DNA from: Cinnamomum chago | Taxonomy: Eukaryota; Streptophyta; Magnoliopsida; Laurales; Lauraceae | Assembly (NCBI GenBank): GCA_038049695.1 | Contig: CP142457.1 | Coordinates: 21,094,501-21,158,500, forward strand | Length of the DNA: 64,000 nt | Direction: 5' to 3' | The notes under the pieces: model-generated | What the model was told of the DNA's origin: nothing | Databases searched by the model: none | Seen by the model: the letters and a program-made list of their open reading frames with translations, nothing else | Shown: one piece after another, positions 1-11,926 of the stretch | Numbering within the stretch: the stretch's first letter is position 1 | How the letters are laid out: every line of letters begins with the position of its first letter | Translations under genes and position numbers: made by a program

Positions 1-491
1 TGTGCAACACATCACTAGCACACACAATGAAAAATCACAATCATGCTAGGCCGACCCTAGGCTTCATGCCAATGAAGGGCTGCAAATTCAAGCAAGCCCG
101 AATGAATTAGTTACTACATAGGATTATGCAAAAAATAAAATAAAAAATAAAAAATAAAATACCCAAAAGACCCAAAAAAATAAAAAATCTCAAACAAAAA
201 AAAGAAGAAGTATAAACAATATAAAAACACAATTGTCTGATCATCATAAAAGGCATAGGCTAGCCAAAGCGGTGGAAAATCCCTCTAGTAGAACAATCGT
301 GAATAGAAGAGGTCATGAGTAGAATTAGTGAGATCGGTTGCAGATTTTACCTATTGCTTCAAAACCGGGATTGCCCCATGAACCACGATTATTAATGATG
401 ATTGGATGTTTCTAAATTAGTGGGTACTAAAGAGGGTAGCTTGGTTGACCACATTAGGAGATTTAAGAACTGCCCGAGGCATTCATATTAA
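1..491. other. No gene recognised
   Basis: A-rich stretch just upstream of a decayed gypsy integrase. I see no coding match or structured repeat. It may be more of the same degenerate element, but no domain can be read in any frame. Confidence 0.4.
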
Positions 492-610
492 CATCAACAG
501 CTGAGGCATATGTCAACATTAAAGCTACCTTCGTAGTCAAATTCATTAAAAAGAACATAATAGTTTAACTTGGCATCCCCAAGGTATTCATAACAGACAA
601 TGGTCCATAA

Positions 611-2636
611 TGTTGGGATTGGTGTATGCCCTAAAGCCCACTGACTGCACTCACATCTCTGTTACTGGATATTTATTGGTTATTTAATAGAATGACATCT
701 TTCTCTTATTACTTGTGTATATGTATGGTTGTGTAAGGCCCATTGTTTTCTAGTAAATGACTTAGGTGTGTAGTGGCTACACACAGTAAGGTCTGAGTCA
801 TAGACACTTGAAACAATAAACTTGTTCATAACTGAGAGATGGAGTTGGGCACTTCATCTTGGTATAAGTTATAATGAGATACTCTCCTGTATTCAGGGTG
901 ACTTACCTTAGTCACGGAGGACTTTCCGGGTTTATCTCATTAGTGCATGTGTCATGCATTGAACAGGACCACTTGTAGGTGTGATCTCTAAAATAGTACT
1001 ATCACAGAGAGAGATCAAGTCACCTCTTGCTACTGAGTGACCAGTGCTCTTAATCTTGAGCATTTGTGGATGAACTGACGAAGTCGAGTTCTTGTACTTT
1101 AATTCACTATGGGTGAGATCCTGTTCATGGGTCAATAGCTCTATGTTTTGGGTACTCGGGCTTGATTAGTTGGGACGTGCAAATGCAATATGGAATCTAT
1201 GCCATCGTGTGATGGAATGATCGTCCCCTTAGAATTATCCGATTAATCATCAGAATCTAAGATCTTAGTTATGGATATTCCATATGGATATTGAACTTGT
1301 GGGTCGCTCCCTGGATCAAGAGAATGATATCCGGATGATGATTAAGTCAAGGGTATGAAGTTCTAAGGACGAGATGTAATCAAGAAGGTAGATAGTACAT
1401 CGGTTAACCTACTTGATTATGGATGTTACATAGAGGGGCATTGTAGTCATTGTACTTAGTAGGTCAAAGACAATCGTCAGTTTATGATGAGCTTAATTCG
1501 CAATTTAATATTTGTCCCTGGAGTGCAACCATAACTCTTTAGTGGAATGAGTTAGGGTTAAAATGATCTTAATGTTGCTATGGGGTTAGCATGGACATTT
1601 TGGTCATTTTGGGAGCCAAGGGCAAATATGTCTTTTGGTCCCTCTTCTAGCCACTTTCCTATATTGGCATGGTTTCCTAATTTAATTAGATGATATGTGG
1701 TTGAATTAATTTTGTGGAAGAATAATTTTGAGTTTAAATTCAAATAGGCTTTTGATGGCATACATGAATTTAACTCTAGCTAAATTATTAACTAGTGGGC
1801 CATGGTGTGTTTATCTATCTTGTGGGCCAGCCATGTGGGGAGCCCCTTGTGTTAGGTTTCCAAGTTTAACTAGGTATCTTTACTTGGAAGGAAGAACTCC
1901 TCTTTGGGTAAGAGTTCCTATAATTAAAGTTTACTAATTTTTAGTATCTTTAATTAGAAAGTGTTGCACAACTAAGGTGGCTGGTTGCTATTTTTTAGGG
2001 ATGGTCATTCCTATTAGAGAGAGAACTCTTAAAGGAATGAGAGCTTTATAAATATATCCCCTCCCTACCCTAGGCGTGCAACAAGGAAGCAATAAGGTGA
2101 TAGGATTCTGCCCTAGGCGTGAATCACATAGGAACCCTACTGGCCGCCCAAGACAAAGAGAGAAGGACACTCACGCCCAGCCCATTGCTGTCTTCTTCTT
2201 CATTCATTGGAGAGAGGAGATCACGTCCTGGACTTTATCCACAAATTGTAAGTTCAGAAAACCCATCTAGGAAACCATATTTTGATCCCACAATCAAAGC
2301 CAATCTGATTGGGTAGTGGAATAGAAGAGAAGATCAAAGGAGAAGCTTCTGCAGAAAATTTCTGCAACTTGGATTGCTGGTTGTAGGCTGAGATCAGAAC
2401 TTTGAAGTCTTTCTTTTCAGAGATTTGAGGCATTCATATCATCAAGGTATTAGTCCTCTATTATCTCCTTGCATTATACACATGTTGATCATGATTTCAT
2501 GGAGTTTTTATGCTTGTTTCATGGCTGGAAATCAGATCTGTGTTCTTGTTTTAAAAACTTGAAAAACCAAATCAGCCATGGAAGTCCAAGTTCAGATCTA
2601 TTTAGCATGAACTTTCACATAATTCATATCCCAACA
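611..2636 (+). mobile_element. Solo LTR, about 2.0 kb, inside the integrase relic
   Basis: The segment starts TGTTGGGAT and ends ATCCCAACA, a perfect 9-bp terminal inverted repeat of the TG...CA type. It interrupts the gypsy integrase frame. No primer-binding site, internal domain or second LTR is present, so it reads as a solo LTR. A target-site duplication is not visible (CATAA on the left, AGTGA on the right), and a few bases of the target codons appear lost. The opening bases resemble Ty1/copia LTRs of plants, but the superfamily is not certain. A TATA box lies about 590 bp before the 3' end. Confidence 0.75.
2047..2056 (+). promoter_or_regulatory. TATA box of the solo LTR
   Basis: TATAAATATA followed by a C-rich stretch. 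It sits inside the solo LTR where the U3/R boundary would be expected. Whether it still fires is unknown. Confidence 0.45.
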
Positions 2637-3192
2637 AGTGAACGAGTTGTGCACAAAATATGACATAGAACCGCATCATTCAACCCCATATTACCCCCAA
2701 AGGTAGTAACTGGCCAGATCATTTGGTCAAAGCATTGTGGGTGTACCAAACTTCTATAAAAACTCCTACGGGAGAAACCCCCATACTCTTCGACCTACGG
2801 AATGAAAACAGTCCGTCCCCTCAAAGTCCTTCATCCATCACTGCGCATCCAGCTAAATGAAGATGTGGCAGAAGACCAGAGGAGAGAAGCACTACTACTT
2901 CAGCTAGACCTACTCGAAGAGAAAATAATGAAGGCAACGGAACATGCACAAGTATATTGGAAGTGGATTGCCAGAGCCTACGACAAACATGTCAAAGAAT
3001 GAAGATTCAAAGTTGGTGATTTCATGCTAAAGCGCATCACTCCATCCCAGAGGTAAATTGAGACCCAATTGGGAAGGCCTTTATGTAATTAAAGAAGTAT
3101 ATTCTGGAAATGTATACAGACTAGTAAATGCAGAAGGGGAAGAGCTCCCCGATCCATGGAACACTATGTACCTGAAAAGGTACACAGTCTGA

Positions 3193-6100
3193 CCCTTCCC
3201 TACTTCTTGCGGAGTATGACCCTCCTTGCTCCTTAGCGTAGTTGTAGAAATCCTATAGGAGGACCCAAGAGATGCACACTGATCAAACCAGGAACTCAAA
3301 CACACACCAGCACCTAAAAATACACAAAATGGTGAGTCTGCCCCACAAAAATTCCGCACGGTTAAAGCCATCCAATGTGAAGGTTTGTAGGTGAGTTCGC
3401 CCATGTCATGAAAGTTTCTCGACCGTCTGCTGAAAAGAAAAAAGAGAAAAAAATTGTTTAGTTAGAAGTCTTGAAAAGAATAAAAGTTTGCTGACTAGTC
3501 TGGGTTCGTAGCCTTTTTAACTCGAGCCAGTAAGCCCGTAGGGGTATTTACATACCTAGTGCCCTAAAGCCACTTGGTTTGGGAGTCATTGGCCGAATGC
3601 TCATTACATGGGTTGATTAGGAATCTTAAGGGTCCCGGGCATTGCACAGTCACACGTAAAAATAAAATAAAATAATAAAAAAAAAACAGAGAGAAGAAAA
3701 AAATTCTATTAGAATTAGGCTCGCTGAAGTGACATGGGTACTTATCTGGCGAACTAAGCAGAAGGTGGCCGAAAACAATAACACTAAGGTAGCATGGTGA
3801 TTCACCACCCCACACACGAACGCTACTCACGAATGAGCCCCGGAGGCAGTCAGGTGCTCTCCAAGACTAAGCAGCTACAAAAGGGGGCCCGTGAGGGCTC
3901 GACCTCCAAAGGAAAGTTAGGGAGGATCACATTACCACCAGAGTGAAAATCATGGATCGAGATGCTAATCTACCTTCACGCCCTTACCCACGGCTAGAAT
4001 AAACACTAGTCTTATGCTGGGGCATTTTATATATATATACATATGAATATATTTTTATCTCACACGGCTTTCCAATCTGGGCCCTCATCGCATACACAAT
4101 TGCCACGAGCACTCACTAGCCCACACGCACCCACCTCATGCATGCTTTTACTACTAATGACCTTCGGTTGAATGCAGAGAAAAAACAACATATATCCCAA
4201 AGGTCCCATTCCCGATCTTGTTTTTCTCAAAGCTTGAGTGCCAAAACGGCCCCTTGACATTTATACCGAGAAAGAAAAATGCTACCTTAGCCAGACCGTG
4301 CAGGGAGCTTAAAAATATTAAACTAACAAGTTTGTTTTGAGACCTTGCAGGGAACCCAACCCTGATCACATCCAAAACATCCCACAAGCTGGGGCATTTT
4401 TTTTATGGGTATTGTTTTGTGCACAACTCCCTGTGACTTGAAATAAGATAATGATTGATAGAAATTATGGATCATGTCTATTCGATGCGTATATTGAATT
4501 TGACTACTATTATATACCATGGACGATGTCTGCCATGGGGTTTCATGATAAAATATGATGATCGTTAGCATATGCCTTCACATCTATACCAAATGTTATG
4601 GATGCCTCAAAACATAGAGTGGCATACGCCACAAATGTCACACACTCATGCACTCCCTGTTGTTTGAGGACCTAATTCTATGTTGCTTACTAAGTTTAGA
4701 TTGATGAGAGATTGTGCTTATTCTCTTTTTATTATATAAAAACTCGCTTTATTAACTCTAAACTACTATTGCTCCCTCTATGAGACTCCATGTCTAGGCA
4801 TTAATTTCGAGGAACTATGAAGAGATTTCGCCAAAGTCTCCCTTATTTTTTTTAGACCCTGAAAAATCATCAGGTATAAAACTTGTCGCCTTTAAGAAAA
4901 AAAAAACACACTTCACATGATCCCTTAGTGCTCCTCAGGGAGTCCATTCCATCATCATACACACAACCAAGGCACTTCTAAGTCAAACTACAAAGCATTG
5001 CACTCACATTATAAATGCTACATGCACTTGCACGCATCTTATACATCATAATACATACATCTAAATGAAAAATGAGCCTAAAAATAACATCCTTCCATCA
5101 TATATACAACACCAACGGTCAACAACTAACAATCAATGTTGATGAACTAACAATCAATGTTGATGGACAACAAACACTGATCATAACTACAACAACAGAC
5201 GTAGGGCCTCGATCGTCTCTACGCAACTCCCAATAGAATAGGAGGCCTCGTAAGAGTATAACTCTGAGAGTATGTACCGTTATGGAAAATCCCTCCAACG
5301 TCTCACGTAATTCCCTGATGCTTCGAATTCGCATCTAAATCCTTTAGCGATCCATCCCGGATATAACCAGCTCATGGTAGCCTCATCGATTCGGAAAGTG
5401 TAATGACGATCTAGTTGTCACACAATGCCGCAAACGACAAGCCTATCTGCGATCTTTGGAACATGGAATCATATATTCTTTCAAATAAATAATATTCTCT
5501 TACACCACAATCAACTCGTCATTCGAGCCATCTTAATCGGGGAGCCAAGTGACCTGCCATATTAAATTCCATAAAAGAAATCAACTCACTAAATGAAGAA
5601 CTAAGACCAAACTCAAATTTAAAATTAAAACCAAACTTGAATTTAAAATAAGAGAACTAAAATACTTAAAATTAAAATTAAACTTAAACTTAAACGTAAA
5701 TTAAAGACTTAACCCAACAAAGCCGAGAAAAAGGATGTGTATCTTGTGGTTCCTCAGCTCATTCAAGATGAAATGGTAGCTTCGTTGCACTCCTCCTTAC
5801 CTCTCCGTGCCAAAATCAATCGAGATTGTCGTAGAACACCCTCCACCCTCTTTTTGGTTTTCTCTGCAAAAACAACAGATTAACCATCAATAAAATCCAC
5901 CAACCAACCAATAACAACGAACTTAATTTAAAAACAAATAGACACAACAAAAAAAAGCATAATAAAAACCAACTCACCAATGATAAAAAAAAAACCCAAC
6001 TAAAAAAAAGAAACGAATAAACAAAACAAAACAAACCAAACAAAAAAAGCAAATTAAAACTGAACAAAACCAATTTTAAAATTCAATTAATTCACAACTA

Positions 6101-7784
6101 AGGTAAAAGACAAAGTTAAAATACACCTCATAAACAGAATCAACAAGGAGATAATAATGAAACACACATATTTAATTGAACTCAACATAGCCACACTTAA
6201 GTTCAATTTTCAACGGTTTGCATGCACACATCATTCATAGGAAATAGAACTTTACCACTCCTCCACACATCACTTTATTCCATACTCCTTAGCATCTTTA
6301 CCACTACATCTCACTCCATTTCACTTCACCTCATTACACCATGACCACATCTATAATACATCACTCATCCAGCACCACAAATCACATAAAAACACACACA
6401 CAAAAAGAAGAAGAATTAAAACTGCCCCCTTAAATCCAAAAAAAAAAAAAAACAATAAAACACATCTAGAAATTCACCAAAAATCGAATCTAAATTAACT
6501 AAAACCCTCAACAAACCTAATCACACCAACGAATTTCATTAATTTCCACAAATTGCACTAAATCCCCTTTTTCTCCAAATTTTGCCTAAATCCTATTAGG
6601 CATTGATCTCCCCATCAACATGTCCATTTTTAATTTAATCAGAGGCTAGGACCTTCATCCCCATGCTGAAGCGGACATGCCCCACCATTTCCACGAAGAC
6701 CCGTCACCTGTATGGCCATCACAGCTAATGGTTGAACCTCATTTCACATCTTAGAACTTCATTTAAGGAAACAGAAAGGAGATAGGAAACTTGGAGGTAT
6801 ATGCCATAGAATTTGAACAAACCTAATCCATGGTTTGCTCCTAAAGCTATCTTTGATAAATAATTATCCTCTTTGCAAAATTAGGACCGGACCACTTGGG
6901 TTTAAGATTTTTTTGGGTAAAAATAATGAAAAGCGAAAGAAAGGGGACCATGTCCAATTCAAGAACTAAAACACAAAGAGCCTAAAAATCACAAACCGAT
7001 TCAAAACAACACTAAAATGAATAAAAAGTCTAAGGAACTTAAACATGAACATAAATATGACAAAACCCACCAACAACACATGATCAAACAACATAATTAA
7101 AACAATTAATCTAAAAACAAACAAACTAATCAAACTTGGACAACTGACTTAAACAAAAGAAACAACAATCACTTGAAAAAAGGATGAGTTGAAGGCTTTG
7201 CCATTTAAAGTCTGGAGTTACTGAAATGTGTGCAAAAGAGAATAGAGGGACTCCTTCTACATACAAAATGTGAAAAAACATTGTTTCAAGAGATTGGGCA
7301 CCAACCACGCATGTACTTATGTCCTCATCCATCCATGGAAGCCAAAAAAAAAAAAAAATAGAAAAAATAATGATCAGACAAAAAAAAAAAAAAAAACAAA
7401 ACAAAAAAAGGAGGAAAGAAACACCTTTATTTTGAAAGAAGAGAAAGAGAAAAAGAATGAAGAAGATGACCTAATCTAAGAAAAGAAACAAAAGCATAGC
7501 ATGGCTAGAATCAAAACCAATATGAAATTGAAACATAAAAGAACATCCCATCATGTCTCAAAAAAGAGCAAAGCAACTAGAAGGCATGTTGCATACTTCA
7601 AGATCAAAAGAGAGAAAAGAGTGCTTACTTGAAAGCAAGAGGGAGACCAAAGACCCTAGAACTCGAAGATTAAGGAGTAGAAAATGTGGGGAAACTCATA
7701 GGCAACCCTTCCATTATATAGATTGGTGTCCTAGTTTCAGAAGAAGAAGAATGCCACTTGGGCACACTCCTAGTGGCGCCCAAG
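3193..7784. other. A-rich DNA, no gene recognised
   Basis: The first part (to about 4600) directly follows the gypsy integrase and is probably its 3' non-coding part. GGGGCATTT tracts resembling polypurine tracts lie near 4018 and 4391, but no LTR start follows them. A perfect 21-bp tandem duplication is at 5124-5165. From about 5570 to 7500 the plus strand is very A-rich, with several A runs. Open frames here are low-complexity Phe/Leu/Lys shadows. A short inverted repeat, CACTTGGGC/GCCCAAGTG, lies at 7756-7786 just before the next LTR start. Confidence 0.4.
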
Positions 7785-8790
7785 TGTTGACACCAAAAAT
7801 GTCACTTTGGCTCTTCAACATCAAAAAGCCACATGAAGCCGCTTCCTACTACAAACGGACAATGCTGCTTCAAGCATCAGATCTTGTTAGAATCAAACAA
7901 AAACTGCAAGATCCTCTAAGACAGCCAAAAGAGGAGTTCACATGAAGTTTCGGGCCATTTCGACATCATTTGACCCAACTTCACTCCTCCGATAGCCAAA
8001 CGGGGCTCCTGGCGGCGGCGGTGTCGAAGACATCAAAACTTCGATCTGAGCCTACGGATGAACTCAAAATACCTCCAAAAGGCTCCACGTCAAATCTCAG
8101 GTCATTCCGGCAACGTTTGACCCGACTTCAACTCTCCGAAAGAAAATCAAGCCCCTTGGCGGCGAAAACCACCGGGACCATTACTCATCAAACGGAGCAC
8201 ATGGCGGCTTCAACATGCTTCAAAAGGGCTGCACACCAAATTTCAGGTCATTCCGACAACGTTTCACCCGACTTTGACGTTCCGAAAGAAAATCAAGGCT
8301 ACCGGCGGCGGGGCACTCCGGGACCACGACATCCAAATCGGAGCTAATAGCCCATCTCAAAATGACTCCAATAGGCTTTATGTCAAATTTCAGGCCAATC
8401 GGACAGCGGTTGACCGCACATCAAGGCGCGACATCTTCCTCGCGGCGAAATCAAGTCTAGCAGCAACAGGATCCCAAACGACTTCAAAACTCAAACAATA
8501 GCCCATGGTCGGTCCTATCTGTTGCTCAGGAGGATTCACGTCAAATTTCAGGTCATTTCGACATCGTTTAACCTAGTTTTGACTCTTGACAAAAAACAAC
8601 AACTCTGCGCGGCAAAGTCTTCGGCTTTTCTAAAAAATAAGAAACTTTGTGCTCCGATTTGCACAGCTTCTCGTCAGGTTTTTTTCAGGAGAATCAAGCC
8701 AAAGAAATGAGGAAAAATGTCAAGGAAAATACAGGAGAAAAAAAGAAACAAAAAGCTCGAAAAACGACCGACAAAACGGCAACCAAAGGG
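7785..8790 (+). repeat. LTR-like segment (U3) with five ~147-bp internal repeats
   Basis: It starts TGTTGACACC and is strongly similar to the reverse complement of 18870-20024. It contains five diverged repeats marked by the words GGCCATTT or GGTCATT at 7953, 8100, 8246, 8394 and 8551, a spacing of 146-157 bp. Each unit has a segment like 'CGACAACGTTTGACCCGACTT' and then CTCCGAAAGAAAATCAAG. Similarity to the minus-strand copy ends near 8790. The 3' end of a full LTR (TATA box, R, U5) is not present, so this is a truncated or rearranged copy. Confidence 0.6.
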
Positions 8791-8836
8791 GAGAAATTCC
8801 CCCTGAAAATCAACGAATACCTCCTCCTTTAACTCC

Positions 8837-10330
8837 TGAAAATGGAGAAAGCTGCTGGATAGATGATCCTCTCATATCCGATGATGAGTCCGACTCCCAA
8901 CAGTCCACTCTAGAGGGATCTCCCATCAGGGCAACTTGCAATGCGATAGCTCAGGATGATAACGCCTCTGAAGCATCATCTACCGAAGACACATACTCTC
9001 TAGCTACACCTGATAGTATATCTTCCGGAGCTACATTTTCTCGGGTGACTTCCACTGAGATAACATCTTCTCAACCTTCGTCCCCTGAAACCGTGACGTC
9101 GCAACTCACAGCTCTTCCGACCGATGAAACTTCAGCCGATGAAGACCTGGTTAGTTGGTCCTAGATACTTGACCTCATAGGAGAAGTTTGGACCGACAAA
9201 TTACTCGATGAAGGAGAAAAATTGTTGGATGTTGTTCAGGACTTGTTCCCAGAAAATGCTCCATGTAACGCAATCACTGAGGATGCTGACTCTGCTGCAA
9301 ACAGATCTTCAATAAACGAGAAGGATCAACCCTTGGATCTCAAGGACGATCTTCCAAATGGAGACCCTTCTAAAAAAGCTCTTGAAGTTGGTAGAGGTAC
9401 CCGTTCTGGCCGGGATTACCATAAAAATTACAACGAATCTTCTTCTTCTTCTTCTTATGTAAATCCTTCGGGAACACAAAATGTAAAGGCCTCAAGTGGC
9501 AACAATAATGAACATGCAGGCCCGAAGGAGGCTTTCAAGTACGACTTGATTGAGCACTTCAAACACATACCTGCACGATAGCACATTCTGGACTTATTAC
9601 GAATGTCTCCACAAACTCGTGATAGTCTCATTTCAGAACTGCAAAGGCTGAATGCGGATGTCGACAAACATGCCCCACAAGTCCTATAAATTGAAATGGA
9701 CTATGGGGTTAAAAAATCAAATATTCCCTCAAAGGAAGATAAGAAGAAAACAGAGGGATCAGGCATTGAATGCCTCTCGGTACAGAAAGCAGCAAGTGCA
9801 ACCATCACCTTCGGTAAGGATGGCCTCCTGCTAGGCGAGACAAAGCACAACCGACCCCTGTACTTCGCAGGGTACATCAAAGAAATGTCGATACACAGAG
9901 TCCAGATTGACCCAGGGTCTGCACTCAACCTCATCTTTACTTCAGCGCTTGAAGAGCTGGGCATCCCACCTAGCAAGCTGAGTCATACATCTGTATCCAT
10001 TTTTGGATACGATGGGAGCTCTCAAAGGCCTATCAGCAAAATCAGGTCCAAATTGCAAATCGGTGATCTTATCTCTGAAGTCACTGTGTATGCAATAAGA
10101 ACTCCTTCATGCTACAACATCCTTCTTAGATGCCCCTAGATACAAGAGAATGGTGTTGTCCCTTCAACTCTACATCAATGCATCAAGTTCGTCGGCAACG
10201 ACGACTCAATACATCGACTGTTTGCAGACAAAAAGCCCTTCAAAGGCAAAGAAGTCCATTTTGCAGATGCTCAGATGTACAAAGATGAAAAAGAAGAAAA
10301 GGAGGAAGAATAGCACCATTTGCTGAAAAT
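8837..10330 (+). pseudogene. Tat gag-spacer and aspartic protease relic
   Basis: The frame begins with an acidic Ser/Thr-rich linker (to about 9164, then a stop). It continues through a GTRSGR motif near 9400 and the Tat-typical block HFKHIPAR followed by DLLRMSP (9555-9610), with a stop between them. From 9696 to 10139 it reads a retropepsin-like domain: NRPLYFAGYI, then the catalytic motif VQIDPGSALN near 9903, then YNILL with a degraded Gly and PSTLHQCIKF near 10165. The usual GRPW is changed and a stop follows. The protease would cut the gag-pol polyprotein. At least four stops make it a pseudogene, although the catalytic Asp is still present. Confidence 0.7.
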
Positions 10331-10513
10331 CTCCAGAAAGATAAAGGCAAAACTCCTCAGCAATCATCGGAAGAAAACAAACCTTCTGGCAAATCCGAAG
10401 AGAACAATCCATTTCCCTTCGTTGTCTCTCTCAAATCTTCAAAGCCTTTGGTCATAACAACCAAAGCAAAGAAGATAAAGTAAAAGTCTGGGGGCAAGTT
10501 TGTTGTCTCTTTC

Positions 10514-11374
10514 GTGTCTATCATGCAGGACACGGATTCAGAGTCAGAGCCAGAAGACGACACACCGTCAAGCCAAGCTGACACTCAACAAACTCAGCTT
10601 GCTTTACCTCCAATAGACACACCTGCTGACGTAAAAGATCCTACGTCTGCTTCCTTTGTTGTTCCGGCAACTTCAGCCGAAGAGAAACCAATCTTCTTCC
10701 ACAGATCAGAAGCTTCCTCATCAAATTCCATGCTCGAACCTTTCCAAAATGAAGGTATGCCTCAACTATTTCTATATAGTCCTATGGCACAAGCTATTAT
10801 GAAGAAAATGGGTTATGACACTCAAAACCCAGTCGGTCTGGGGCAAGGTCGCGGTATTCTCACACCATTGGAGCCCACCTTAACTAAAAGTCAACTGGAT
10901 GATTGGAGACTCTACGATCATGTAGAAAGATCTCCACATGGGTTGGGGTATGATCCCGACACTCCCATGAGAAAGTTAATACAAATGCTGAGGAGTCGAT
11001 TTGCCAACCACGCCTCAACATCTCATGTCCTTGAAGACATCGATCTCCTTGGATATTTCTTTGAAGAGTCACCCGTCAAGGATCCTGGAAGCTCTACCAA
11101 TTCGTACGATTTCTCTGATGATGAAGAGGAATTGTCCGGTGATAAAGACATGTGGCATTCTGACCCAGAAGAACCGTCATCTCCAAAAGAAGTACCTTAC
11201 TTCGACCCAGTTTCAACAGGCGATTGGGATTACCTCATAACAAACCTTGAGAAGATCTCCGATCCCGAAGACCCATGGCAAAAAATAAAGCCTTGGCCTG
11301 AAAATGCCCTTGAAACTCCAGAAGGTCTCGTTGAGTTGGAAGCCTCCGAAAATATTATGGAGGAACCACCTTCG
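10514..11374 (+). pseudogene. Tat spacer with a G-patch-like motif
   Basis: An open stretch of 287 codons between protease and RT, upstream of a solo LTR that cuts it. The first ~75 residues are acidic and Ser/Pro-rich. A G-patch-like motif follows near 10790-10900: M-KKMGYD, then GLGQGRG and a Pro-rich stretch, then HGLGYDPDTP. The remainder is acidic, with runs of Asp/Glu. G-patch motifs bind nucleic acid and are known at the C-terminal end of some retroviral and plant gypsy proteases. The frame continues on the other side of the solo LTR once one copy of the 5-bp TSD is discounted. Stops upstream (10312 and later) separate it from the protease. Confidence 0.6.
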
Positions 11375-11757
11375 TGTTAGGGTTTTTGTAGATTGCAATT
11401 TGATGGATGCATTTTCATTCTAGCATCATTTGATTTACACACTTGCATTGTTTTAGATAAACTTGAAATCTTGTTTTAAACATGCATTGTTTTTAAGAGT
11501 TGTAAAAGTATTGATTTTTGCATGTTTTGTTTTTATCTTGGATGCATTTGTTTTTTAAAAAGAGTTTTAGAAATCAAGCTAGCCTATGAGTTTTAAATCC
11601 TTCAAAATGTTTTAGGCTTTTTATTGTTCATGTTTTAAAAACCCTTAGAATGTTTTAAAACATGTTTTTCAGCTTGGTTTAGTGGCCCAAAAGTTCCCCA
11701 AAGAAATACTTTGAAAATATGATTTTTTGGGATTTTTGGTCCCAGGGGATCGACCAG

Positions 11758-11807
11758 CAGTGTGGCCGGTCGACCGGCCCAGAGGACCCGGTCGACCGGC
11801 CACACTG
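11758..11807 (+). promoter_or_regulatory. Perfect 20-bp hairpin built on CCGGTCGACCGG
   Basis: The left arm is 11758-11777 and the right arm 11788-11807. They are exact reverse complements with a 10-nt loop. Each arm also contains the 12-bp palindrome CCGGTCGACCGG. It lies about 110 bp upstream of the TATA box and recurs with a few changes in the two other copies of this LTR (near 16728-16777 and 51045-51094). Confidence 0.7.
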
Positions 11808-11918
11808 CAGGTCGACTGGGTCACTGTACACCAACGGATCTTTTTTTGACCTTTGTGTGTACCCGGTCGACCCCCTGTCATGGGGTCGACCGGGTGGCTA
11901 GCCATTGGGAATTTTGGC

Positions 11919-11926
11919 TATAAATA
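11919..11926 (+). promoter_or_regulatory. TATA box of solo LTR copy 1
   Basis: TATAAATA. The same site is at 16892-16899 in copy 2 and, reversed, at 50930-50937 in copy 3. It marks the likely U3/R region. Confidence 0.6.

Larger units (their letters stand above)
492..3192 (+). pseudogene. Ty3/gypsy integrase relic, split by an LTR
   Basis: Decayed integrase of an LTR retrotransposon, probably Tat-like. The part at 492-610 reads as integrase core up to the ITDNGP motif, with an in-frame stop. The part from 2637 on resumes with KYDIEPHHSTPYYPQ, the region before the catalytic Glu, although that residue is lost among stops. It continues with a Trp/Tyr-rich segment, an intact 66-codon stretch at 2802-3002 and the C-terminal RFKVGD and final 'YLKRY'-like block, ending at 3192. 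Several stops and at least two frame changes show it is dead. The 2.0-kb piece between the two parts is an inserted LTR. gag, protease and RT are not seen upstream. Family assignment is from integrase style only. Confidence 0.75.

Noticed and set aside
3081..3404. 107-aa minus-strand frame
   Set aside because: It overlaps the C-terminal part of the plus-strand integrase relic and shows no domain.
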